Shown piece after piece: positions 1 to 6,197 of a stretch of 8,830 nucleotides of DNA. Made by a program: the position numbers and the translations under genes. The first letter of the stretch is position 1. Every line of letters starts with the position of its first letter. The stretch is from Paucidesulfovibrio sp050251775. GTDB taxonomy: Bacteria > Desulfobacterota > Desulfovibrionia > Desulfovibrionales > Desulfovibrionaceae. The stretch is taken from NCBI GenBank assembly GCA_050251775.1, contig JBFWMD010000113.1, forward strand, positions 1-8,830. Direction: 5' to 3'. Below the pieces are notes generated by a model that saw nothing but the letters and a program-made list of their open reading frames with translations, searched no databases and was not told the origin of the DNA.

Positions 1-37
1 GCAGGCGCGTGAACAACCCGCCCCGCAGAATGGGATT
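1..37. other. Left edge, no gene seen
   Basis: This is a short stretch beyond the operon-end hairpin. I see no start codon with a ribosome-binding site and no family sequence. The next gene to the left is outside the window. Confidence 0.5.
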
Positions 38-60
38 CCAAAGGGGCATTGCCCCTTTGG
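38..60 (-). terminator. Hairpin ending the operon, Desulfovibrio-style 3' element
   Basis: A perfect 10-bp inverted repeat (38-47 with 51-60) with a 3-nt loop starts 21 nt after the S41 peptidase stop. On the transcribed strand it is preceded by CTCCGGCGGCC, which partly overlaps the stem, and followed by AATCCCATTCTG, which is only weakly T-rich. From memory, this gene-end form (CTCCGGCGGCC, G-rich/C-rich hairpin, AATCCC) recurs after many genes in Desulfovibrio-like genomes. It most likely ends the transcript or protects its 3' end. Confidence 0.5.
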
Positions 61-80
61 CCGCCGGAGGCATGCCTTTC

Positions 81-1226
81 TTATTTTCCCAGCAATTCCA
101 ATGTGGCGGGCCAAAGAGCCTCGGGCGATGCGCCTGGAGCGAGATTCAGTTCGCGGTCGGGTTTCAACCCGCTGCGGTGGTAGTACTGACCGTTTGGCGT
201 ACGCAGGGCTCCGTTGGTCAGGAAGAGCGCGGAGCCATCCGAGAGTTCGCTGACGGTCTGGGTCACGCCTTTTCCAAAGGTGGTCTGGCCCACGCTTTTG
301 CCCCGGTGGTTTTCCACCAGGGCCGCGATGAAGACTTCGGCGGCGCTGGCCGTGAGTCCATCCTGCCAAAGCACGAGGGGTGCGCGGTCCATGGGGTCGG
401 TTTCCACGGAGTAGCGCTTGATTCCTGCGCGTGAGCGAATGTCCACAACGGTTGCGCCCTGGGGCAGGAACAGAGCGGCCGCGTCGATGGCCGCGAAGAG
501 GTCGCCACCGGTATTGCCGCGCAGGTCGATGACCCTGGGGGTTCCGGCGGGCAGGGAGGCCAGGGCCTTGCGCAGGCGCTTTGCCGTGTCCGCCCCGAAG
601 CTGAAGAGCCGGATGCGCGGCCAGGGGCCGTCCCTTTCCACGGCCAGTTCCTTCAGTTCCATGTCGCGGCGCACCAGGGAGAGGCTTTGCACGCTGCCGT
701 CGAACTTTTTTACGACGAGGCTCACGGATTCGCCGCTGCGGCCCCGAATCCAAGAGCCGACCACGCGTACCGGAACGCCCTGCACGGCGTCGCGTCCCAC
801 AAAGGTCAGTTCGTCACCGTAGCGAATGCCCGCCCCATAGGCCGGGCTGCCGGGATACGGCAGGCAGAGCACGCGTCCGGTGCGATCCGCGAAGATGTCC
901 ATGCCCACGCCCGCATAGCCGCCCTGCCGCGCCGCGCGCCAGGCCGCGTATTCCTCCGGGGAGAGATAGTCGGAAAAGTCGTCGATCTGGTGCAAATACC
1001 CCTGGATGGCCTTGCGGACCATCTCGCGCGGGGCGTCTTCCTGGAGAGACTGCTCCTGAATCCGCACCAGGGCTTCATAGAAAAGCAGCATGTCGTCGTT
1101 GTTGGTCCAGGTCGTGGCCGGACCGCCCCAAGCCGGTGCAGGGGCCGCCAGGGGAGCCGCCACGGGCAGCACGCAGAGCAGCAACAAAAACGGCGCGGCC
1201 CGGAAGCGGAAGAAGGATGCGGACAT
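81..1226 (-). CDS. Exported S41-family (CtpA/Prc-like) serine peptidase
   Basis: The protein has 381 residues. A Sec signal peptide (RFRAAPFLLLLCVLPVAAPL) probably ends at an Ala-x-Ala near 28-32; no lipobox is seen. A helical N-terminal segment (about 40-100) precedes a PDZ domain (about 102-190; GVGMDI 107-112, GSPAYGAGIRYGDEL 126-140). The S41 catalytic core follows: DLRGNTGG (234-241), TASAAE with nucleophile Ser294, and TFGKGVTQ with general base Lys319. The Ser-Lys distance of 25 and a Gln four residues after the Lys match C-terminal processing peptidases such as E. coli Tsp/Prc (S430, K455), so the enzyme should be active in the periplasm. GGGAG (1234-1238) lies 7 nt before the ATG. 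It is last in the operon, after two lipoprotein genes. CtpA/Prc enzymes often use a lipoprotein adaptor (NlpI in E. coli, LbcA in P. aeruginosa), so the upstream lipoproteins may be adaptors or substrates. It is not a known member of the TagQRST pathway. Confidence 0.5.
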   Translation of the reverse strand: MSASFFRFRAAPFLLLLCVLPVAAPLAAPAPAWGGPATTWTNNDDMLLFYEALVRIQEQSLQEDAPREMVRKAIQGYLHQIDDFSDYLSPEEYAAWRAARQGGYAGVGMDIFADRTGRVLCLPYPGSPAYGAGIRYGDELTFVGRDAVQGVPVRVVGSWIRGRSGESVSLVVKKFDGSVQSLSLVRRDMELKELAVERDGPWPRIRLFSFGADTAKRLRKALASLPAGTPRVIDLRGNTGGDLFAAIDAAALFLPQGATVVDIRSRAGIKRYSVETDPMDRAPLVLWQDGLTASAAEVFIAALVENHRGKSVGQTTFGKGVTQTVSELSDGSALFLTNGALRTPNGQYYHRSGLKPDRELNLAPGASPEALWPATLELLGK

Positions 1227-1240
1227 GGGCTGGCTCCCGA

Positions 1241-1255
1241 CCGGGCAAGGCCCGG
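1241..1255 (-). other. Small hairpin next to the S41 peptidase ribosome-binding site
   Basis: CCGGGC (1241-1246) pairs with GCCCGG (1250-1255) around a 3-nt loop. On the mRNA it ends 2 nt before the GGGAG Shine-Dalgarno (1234-1238). It could influence ribosome access, but such short GC stems occur often by chance in GC-rich DNA. Confidence 0.5.
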
Positions 1256-1263
1256 CGACTTTC

Positions 1264-1317
1264 CGACGGGTGAATCGGGCGGCCCTTCGTTTCCCGAGGA
1301 CCGCCCGATTACCGTCG
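1264..1317 (-). other. Long imperfect hairpin between lipoprotein gene and S41 peptidase gene
   Basis: An inner perfect stem of 10 bp (1273-1282 with 1301-1310) is extended by an outer stem of 6 bp (1264-1269 with 1312-1317) across a small internal loop; the apical loop is 18 nt. It lies 20 nt after the lipoprotein stop. On the transcribed strand it is followed by GAAAGTCGCC rather than a U-tract, so termination would be weak at best. It may lower expression of the peptidase relative to the upstream genes or stabilise the upstream transcript. Confidence 0.5.
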
Positions 1318-1336
1318 AAGATTCAGGCAAAGGCCA

Positions 1337-1840
1337 TCAGAGCGTGCTCAGAGCCTCGGCTTCCTGAAGCAGGCGGTCGATCTCGGCTTCCAGCCGCTTG
1401 ACCTCGGCCTGCTTGGCCTGCACGTCCGGGGTGCTGGCCGCGTCGGTCCGGGCCTTGTCCAGACTGGTCTGAAGAGCCTTGGCCTGGGTGGAGAGCTCCC
1501 ACTGGCGGCGCTTGGCCTCGTCCGTGCTGGTCTTGGCCGAGCTGATCTTCTGGCGCAGGGCGGTCAGTTCCTTGTCCAGACTCGCGGCCTGGGCCACCAG
1601 AGCGTCGCGCTGGGCGCGTTTGGTCGCGCTTTCGGACTCCAGGGCCGTGGTGCGCACGGTCTCGGCCTGTTGCTCCTGCTCCAGCGAGGTCTTACGCGCC
1701 TCGCGTTCGTCGATGCGTTGCTGCGCCTTTTCCTCGCTCCACCCCCACAAGCCGCCCTGGTTCGGGTCGCCCGTGGTTTCGCAGCCCGCAACGGCGAGCA
1801 GGGAGCAGACCAGCATCCAAAGGCATATTTTCCTGGCCAT
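1337..1840 (-). CDS. Small coiled-coil lipoprotein, likely paralogue of the upstream lipoprotein
   Basis: I do not recognise a named family. The protein has 167 residues. The signal peptide ends in lipobox VAGC with Cys20 lipidated and Glu at +2, so the outer membrane is predicted. A short linker with WGW (32-34) leads into a charged, Ala/Gln/Glu-rich coiled coil from about 36 to the C-terminus. It lacks the glycine zipper of its neighbour but shares two spaced motifs with it: DAL-x(7)-DKEL (79-92) and QWEL (113-116), with 51-52 residues after the WEL in both proteins. Translation starts at ATG 1840 behind a perfect AGGAGG (1845-1850, 4 nt spacing), only 21 nt after the previous stop, so the two are co-translated. 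It may be a second anchor or adaptor of the envelope complex, or a partner of the S41 peptidase downstream; both are inference. Confidence 0.5.
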   Translation of the reverse strand: MARKICLWMLVCSLLAVAGCETTGDPNQGGLWGWSEEKAQQRIDEREARKTSLEQEQQAETVRTTALESESATKRAQRDALVAQAASLDKELTALRQKISSAKTSTDEAKRRQWELSTQAKALQTSLDKARTDAASTPDVQAKQAEVKRLEAEIDRLLQEAEALSTL

Positions 1841-1861
1841 CGTTCCTCCTCTGCGGCTCGG

Positions 1862-2536
1862 CTAAACAGCCATGCGGCTGGACATGGAGGCCAACTGCTC
1901 GGTCTGGCTTTCCAGCTTGGCGATTTCCGCCTTGAGCGTGGCGATGCGGCTGTCCAACTCCTTGGCCTGGGTGGTGGCGCCGGACGCATTGGCATCGGCC
2001 AGGACCGTCTGCTGATTGTCCAGCTCCCACTTGGCCTTGCCCAGGGCCTCATTGGCCTCGGCGAGCTTCTTGTCCACCACTTCCTTCTCGGCCAGCAGGG
2101 CGTCCTTGTCAGTGTTCTTCTTGTTGTAGTCCGCCAGCAGCGTGGTGCTCTGGGCGTCCAGCTCCTTGATTTCCGTGGCGAGCTGGGCGTTGTAGGCCTT
2201 GGTTTCCGCGTTGGTCTGCTCCAGGCTGGCCACGCAGGCGTCGAGCCAGTCCTCCTGCTTGGCGTATTCGGCCTTTTTGTCGGCCACATGCGTGCCGTAG
2301 GCGTATCCGGCAACGCCGCCCGCAGCCGCGCCAATGGCCGCGCCCCAGGCCGCGCTCTCCGCGTCGCCGCCGATGATGGCGCCCAGGATCGCGCCCAGAA
2401 TCGCACCGCCGGCCGCACCCGTGGTCGCGCCTTCCTGCTGGGTCTGGCCCCGGTCGGTCTTGGCGCAGCCGCCCAAAGTGGACAGGCCGCCCACCGTGAG
2501 ACAAAGAATCAGAACAAGGCTCAAAAACTTCTTCAT
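1862..2536 (-). CDS. Glycine-zipper coiled-coil lipoprotein in the tagQ position
   Basis: The protein has 224 residues from the ATG at 2536. A lipoprotein signal (MKKFLSLVLILCL) leads to a lipobox LGGC with the lipidated Cys at 24. Position +2 is Ala, so outer-membrane sorting is expected. Residues about 36-80 form a glycine-zipper segment of repeated GxxxG/A spacing (GAILGAILGAIIGG, then GAAIGAAAGGVAG), of the type found in 17-kDa-antigen-like and YMGG-like outer-membrane lipoproteins, which may insert or self-associate in the membrane. From about 95 to the end it is Ala/Glu/Lys/Leu-rich and predicted to be a long coiled coil. Its place directly after tagR matches tagQ, whose outer-membrane lipoprotein product anchors TagR in P. 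aeruginosa. I make the TagQ assignment from position and export class, not from sequence recognition. The next lipoprotein gene starts 21 nt downstream. Confidence 0.5.
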   Translation of the reverse strand: MKKFLSLVLILCLTVGGLSTLGGCAKTDRGQTQQEGATTGAAGGAILGAILGAIIGGDAESAAWGAAIGAAAGGVAGYAYGTHVADKKAEYAKQEDWLDACVASLEQTNAETKAYNAQLATEIKELDAQSTTLLADYNKKNTDKDALLAEKEVVDKKLAEANEALGKAKWELDNQQTVLADANASGATTQAKELDSRIATLKAEIAKLESQTEQLASMSSRMAV

Positions 2537-2541
2537 GGTGT

Positions 2542-2546
2542 CCTCC
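2542..2546 (-). promoter_or_regulatory. Shine-Dalgarno that sets the start of the glycine-zipper lipoprotein
   Basis: GGAGG lies 5 nt before the ATG at 2536. The longer possible start at 2551 has only a purine run 1 nt away and would put five extra residues before the MKKF signal-peptide n-region, so 2536 is preferred. Confidence 0.5.
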
Positions 2547-2601
2547 CCCATGCCTTCTTATTGTTCACTCTCGTTTTCGCCAATATTGTCGTTAAGCTGC
2601 A

Positions 2602-4236
2602 TCATTGCGCGGAAAGCGCCTCCAACTGCCTGCGCCAACCCTCGGCATCCGCGCGTTTGGTCTGGCCGAAATCCTTGTACTGCGCCCGCACGGTCTTAAG
2701 CACCCGGACCTGATCCGCGGCCCCGCGTTCCATCAGGAACGAGGTGTAGCGTTCAAAGGCCTTGTCCACAGCCCAGTCCGGGGTCGCGGCCAACTGCCGG
2801 AACGAGTCGGAATAGGCGTTCAGGGCCGCGTCGATGTTGCCCTTAACCTCGTCCCTGCGCTGCGTGAGGCTCTCGATCATGGCCGTACGGCCCGCATTCT
2901 GGGCGCTGTCCAGCACGGCCTGCACCTTGGGCAGCTTGATGAGTTCACGGTACAGGAAAAAGCCCTGCTCCGCAGCAATCTTGGCCCAGGCATAAGAGGA
3001 ATCCTCGTCCGCCTGCCGCCGGATCAATTTCATATCGTTGAGGGATGCCTCGATGAAGCCCAGCTCCCGCGACACGGCCTCGCCCCCGCCGAGCCGGGCC
3101 AGCTCGGACTTGAGCCGGGTTAGATGCTCGAAGGCCTCCTGGGTCTTGATGTCCGCCTGGAAGCTGGTGGGGCTCACGGACACGGCTGCGGGCATGTCCG
3201 CTCCCTGGCCGCCGCGATAGGCGTCCCAGGCGAATTCCAGGTCTTTGAGCGCGGCGCGGTCCGTGTAGATCACCGAGGAAAGGGTCAGCCGGAAGCCCAT
3301 GGTGGGCTTGGCATTGGGCTTGAAGCCCTTGGCCCGGCTGCCGATGTAGAACGGCTCCTCCGTGCGCAACGAGGAGCGCAACATGTTCTCGGAGGTCAGA
3401 AAATGGCCGCCGCGCGCTACAAAGCCGCCGGGCCGACCCTGATAATATTCGATACGGTACAGGGACTGGGTCATTTCCGAGACGTTGCCGAGCATGTCGT
3501 GCAGGCCGAGCACGTTGGGTTCGAGCAGGCCCGAGGCCTTGAGCTTGTTGTGCGAGGAGGTGGGGCCGGAAAACCACTCGTACTGCGGCAGAACCCCGTC
3601 GTAGGGCAGCTTGCGGTCGAACTGGTCCGGGGTGACCTTGACACCGCCGCGCGCGGCGAATTCCCATTCCGCCTCGGTGGGCAGACGCACGAAGCCCGGA
3701 GCCTCGCCATTGGCGGGCAGCGCGTCCTGCGCGTTCTCCAGCAGCCAGCGGTTGTAGCGGTCCGCAAAGACCAGGGCATCGAAATAGGTCACGCCGGTCA
3801 CGGGCATGACCGACTTGAGCAGGGCCGGGTCGCCGCCCTGGGGCAGACCCATGAGCGCGTAGTACTGGGCCTCGGTGATCTCGTATTTACCGAGGTAGTA
3901 GCACCAGTCGCGCTTGCCCTTGTCCTCAGCCACAAAGGAGCCGCCCAGGGCCACGCTGGTGGGATATTCGCGAAAGCCGCCGCCCGGATCGCCCATCTTG
4001 AACTTGCGCAATGCAAACGGACCGTCGCCCTGGCCCAGAAACACGGGCCGGAAGACCATTTCCTCACCGCCCGGCATGGGCAGTTTGAGGTCACCCGGTG
4101 CAGGCTTGGGATTGTGCGCGTGGCAGGGCATGGCCCAGAGCAGCAAAAGCACGGCGGCAAGGGTTGCGAGCATGCAGACGCGGACAGGGTCCACGGCAGC
4201 GAGGGCGCAGGTACGGCAGGCGGGTCGTCGATGCAT
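2602..4236 (-). CDS. tagR: Periplasmic TagR-like protein with pseudo-FGE (sulfatase-modifying factor) domain
   Basis: The protein has 544 residues. The N-terminus is a Sec signal with a long n-region and a hydrophobic core (about 22-37), likely cleaved after CHA (40). An FGE-sulfatase/SUMF1 fold spans about 60-320. Its landmarks are YLGKYEITEAQYYALMG (114-130), PVTGVTYFDAL (145-155), RLPTEAEWEFAARGG (184-198), GLHDMLGNVSEM (244-255), RGGHF (275-279) and MGFRL (313-317). The two active-site cysteines of true formylglycine-generating enzymes are absent: the segment after RGGHF has none, and the only Cys in the mature chain is Cys112. It is therefore almost certainly a binding or scaffold protein rather than an oxidase. 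A helical C-terminal region (about 325-544) follows. TagR is known as the periplasmic activator of the TagST-PpkA pathway, held at the outer membrane by lipoprotein TagQ. The neighbouring tagS and lipoprotein genes support the same job here. Confidence 0.5.
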   Translation of the reverse strand: MHRRPACRTCALAAVDPVRVCMLATLAAVLLLLWAMPCHAHNPKPAPGDLKLPMPGGEEMVFRPVFLGQGDGPFALRKFKMGDPGGGFREYPTSVALGGSFVAEDKGKRDWCYYLGKYEITEAQYYALMGLPQGGDPALLKSVMPVTGVTYFDALVFADRYNRWLLENAQDALPANGEAPGFVRLPTEAEWEFAARGGVKVTPDQFDRKLPYDGVLPQYEWFSGPTSSHNKLKASGLLEPNVLGLHDMLGNVSEMTQSLYRIEYYQGRPGGFVARGGHFLTSENMLRSSLRTEEPFYIGSRAKGFKPNAKPTMGFRLTLSSVIYTDRAALKDLEFAWDAYRGGQGADMPAAVSVSPTSFQADIKTQEAFEHLTRLKSELARLGGGEAVSRELGFIEASLNDMKLIRRQADEDSSYAWAKIAAEQGFFLYRELIKLPKVQAVLDSAQNAGRTAMIESLTQRRDEVKGNIDAALNAYSDSFRQLAATPDWAVDKAFERYTSFLMERGAADQVRVLKTVRAQYKDFGQTKRADAEGWRRQLEALSAQ

Positions 4237-4240
4237 GGGA

Positions 4241-4246
4241 TTCCTC
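4241..4246 (-). promoter_or_regulatory. Shine-Dalgarno of tagR overlapping the tagS stop
   Basis: GAGGAA lies 4 nt before the ATG at 4236 and shares bases with the tagS TGA (4245-4247). This fixes the tagR start at 4236 and suggests that its translation depends on tagS being read to the end. An ATG at 4176, nearer the hydrophobic core of the signal peptide, has no such site. Confidence 0.5.
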
Positions 4247-6197
4247 ACTCGTCCCGAAGGGCCTCGGCTGGCTCGATGCGCGTGACGCGCCAGGCCGCGA
4301 CGCTTCCGGCGGCAACGGCGATGAGCACCGTTCCGGCCAGGGCCGCGCCCAGATGCCACGGTTCCAGACGGCAGAGACTCTCCTCGGCTTGGAGATGTTC
4401 GTGGAAAAGGGTGTTGATCACCACGGCCATGATCTCGAAAAAGCTGAAGGCCACCCCGAATCCGGCCACGGCGATGAGCGCACCCTGGTACACGGGGAAG
4501 CGGAACAGAGTCGGACCGGAAAGGCCGAGCAGCCGCAGCACTGAAAGGTCGCGGCGCTTGCGCTCCACCGAGGCGTAGAGGCTCGCCGTGAGCGAGGCCG
4601 CGCCGCCCACCAGGGCCACCCCGGCAATGAGCAGAAAAATCAGGGTCAGGTAGCCGTCCAGCTCCATCACGTCACGGATGCGCTCGGCCTCGGTGCTCAC
4701 GGTCACGCCCTGGGCCTCCAGCTCTCGGCGCAGGCCGTCCACGTCGTCGATGGTCGCGGCGTAGAGCCGGAAGCCCGCATAACCGCGCCGCGCCAGGGTG
4801 AACTCGCCCGTGAGCGCGTCGAAGCCCACGTTGCGCTCGCCAAAGAGATTGAGCACGCCGGCCAGCCGCGCCGGAACCAGGGCGCGCGCGGAACCGGGCA
4901 CGCGGACCGGGTCCACGGCCACGGGGAATTCCAGCGCGGTTCCGTCCTCGCGGGTCACGCGCAGGGAAAGCCCCTGGTTCGGCACGTACGGCTCACCCGC
5001 GAGGCTGAATTCCTGGGAAAGATTCAGCGCCGCGGGCAAGGCCACCCGACGCCAGTCCGCCGAGGAAGCGGACTCCCCGGCCACGCCCCAGCCAGGCCGC
5101 ACGGACGGGTGCAGCCTCTCGGTATTTTCCGACGACAGGGAAAAAGCGTCCAGTCCCAGCTCGGCCAGCACCACCCGGCCCGGATTTTCCTTGCCGCCAG
5201 CATCTTCGGCCAGAGTTCCGTTCCCGGACGAGGCGGGATCCGGCCCGAGCAACTCCGCGCGCAGATCGCGCACCCAGGGCACAAGCACGGGGTTCCTGCC
5301 CCGCAGGGCGTACTCCACGGCCAGCAGGCTCTCCCGGTCCACGGGCTTGCGCTTGGACGAGGCCAGATACACGCTCTCTTCCGCCTCCATGCTCCAGCCA
5401 AGCCTTCCGGCCAGGGCATCCGGCGCGAGCAGCTCCTTCTGCGAAAAGCCCGTGTTGTTCACCAGCCGGAACTCGTCCACCTTGGAGAGCGGCTCGGGAA
5501 GCACCACGGTCAGTCCGTCGTAAACCGGATAGGCCAGGGCCTGATCGCCGGGCCAGCCGTATTCGGGAACGGCCTGTCCGTCCTTGAAGCGTTCCACCGC
5601 CTCCAGAAACGGCAGGGGCACGTACAGGGATTTGAGCACGGTGGCCCGGGATCGGGCCACGCCCGCCACCCGCAGTTCGGTTTCGGCCTTTTCGTAACGC
5701 GACCCCTTGAGCCGCTTGGCCGCAACCACAAGCACCGAGCCGGGCTGGGCTCCCAAAGCTTCGGCAGCGGACGCCGAAAGCACGCATTCGCCCTCGCCGG
5801 GCACGGGCGCGCCGTTTTGTTGCAGCAACGGGTCGTCCTGGGCCGTGGGCAGGATGTCCAGGGCAAGATGTTCGGTTCCGCCCTGGAGCAGCGCGTCCAC
5901 CTGGGCGGAAATCTGCCGGGTGAAGGGCACGACGAAATCCACGTCGGGCCGGGAGGCCATGCCCTCGAACCAGTCGCGCTCAAAGCTGCGCGAGATCATG
6001 GGCCGGATCTCGCGGTTGCGCGGGTCCTCGATGAGCCGTTCGCGCATAATCTCGATGGTTCCGAACTTGATGCCAAAGAGGATCAGCAGCGGGGAGAGCA
6101 CCGCGGCCACGGCCATGATCAGGCAGACCGAAAGAATCCACTCGTGCCAGAGGTCGGCCAGGGAAAGCCGCAAAACCATGCCGCGCGCGCCCTTCAT
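4245..6197 (-). CDS. tagS: FtsX/MacB-type ABC permease, TagS-like
   Basis: This is an inner-membrane permease of 650 residues from the ATG at 6197. An N-terminal membrane segment (about 20-45) is followed by a very large extracytoplasmic region (about 46-514). Three C-terminal segments follow (about 515-542, 568-597 and 614-636). The cytoplasmic stretch ERKRRDLSVLRLLG (545-558) and the tail RIEPAEALRDE (640-650) are hallmarks of FtsX/MacB/LolCE permeases, where this region couples to the ATPase. The four-helix topology with one big periplasmic domain fits the type VII ABC class. It lies between tagT and tagR-like genes, so a TagS role in T6SS activation is expected. The periplasmic part, about 470 residues, is roughly twice the usual 200-250 of MacB or LolC/E. 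The reading frame stays open back to about 6920 inside tagT, but that extension is antisense-like, Arg/Pro-rich and lacks any family sequence. Confidence 0.5.
   Translation of the reverse strand: MKGARGMVLRLSLADLWHEWILSVCLIMAVAAVLSPLLILFGIKFGTIEIMRERLIEDPRNREIRPMISRSFERDWFEGMASRPDVDFVVPFTRQISAQVDALLQGGTEHLALDILPTAQDDPLLQQNGAPVPGEGECVLSASAAEALGAQPGSVLVVAAKRLKGSRYEKAETELRVAGVARSRATVLKSLYVPLPFLEAVERFKDGQAVPEYGWPGDQALAYPVYDGLTVVLPEPLSKVDEFRLVNNTGFSQKELLAPDALAGRLGWSMEAEESVYLASSKRKPVDRESLLAVEYALRGRNPVLVPWVRDLRAELLGPDPASSGNGTLAEDAGGKENPGRVVLAELGLDAFSLSSENTERLHPSVRPGWGVAGESASSADWRRVALPAALNLSQEFSLAGEPYVPNQGLSLRVTREDGTALEFPVAVDPVRVPGSARALVPARLAGVLNLFGERNVGFDALTGEFTLARRGYAGFRLYAATIDDVDGLRRELEAQGVTVSTEAERIRDVMELDGYLTLIFLLIAGVALVGGAASLTASLYASVERKRRDLSVLRLLGLSGPTLFRFPVYQGALIAVAGFGVAFSFFEIMAVVINTLFHEHLQAEESLCRLEPWHLGAALAGTVLIAVAAGSVAAWRVTRIEPAEALRDE

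Noticed and set aside
68..77. Palindrome AGGCATGCCT just after the S41 peptidase stop
   Set aside because: A 10-bp palindrome with no spacer cannot form a hairpin with a normal loop and has no matching operator context; likely chance.
2537..2601. Possible promoter in the AT-richer gap after tagR (TTGGCG, 17 nt, TAAGAA on the minus strand)
   Set aside because: The -10 box matches the consensus at only 3 of 6 positions and the resulting leader would be too short; co-transcription with tagR is simpler.
3285..3420. Active formylglycine-generating enzyme
   Set aside because: The C-terminal part of the FGE fold contains no cysteine, so the known catalytic mechanism is not possible.
4237..4359. 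N-terminal extension of tagR into the tagS coding region
   Set aside because: It would put about 40 Arg-rich residues before the signal peptide; the ATG at 4236 has a Shine-Dalgarno overlapping the tagS stop.
3124..4578. Long plus-strand open frame (484 codons), with similar ones at 1670-2713 and 5109-6533
   Set aside because: They lie antisense to well-supported genes, have no recognisable domains or consistent ribosome-binding sites, and are expected from the high third-position GC of the real minus-strand genes.
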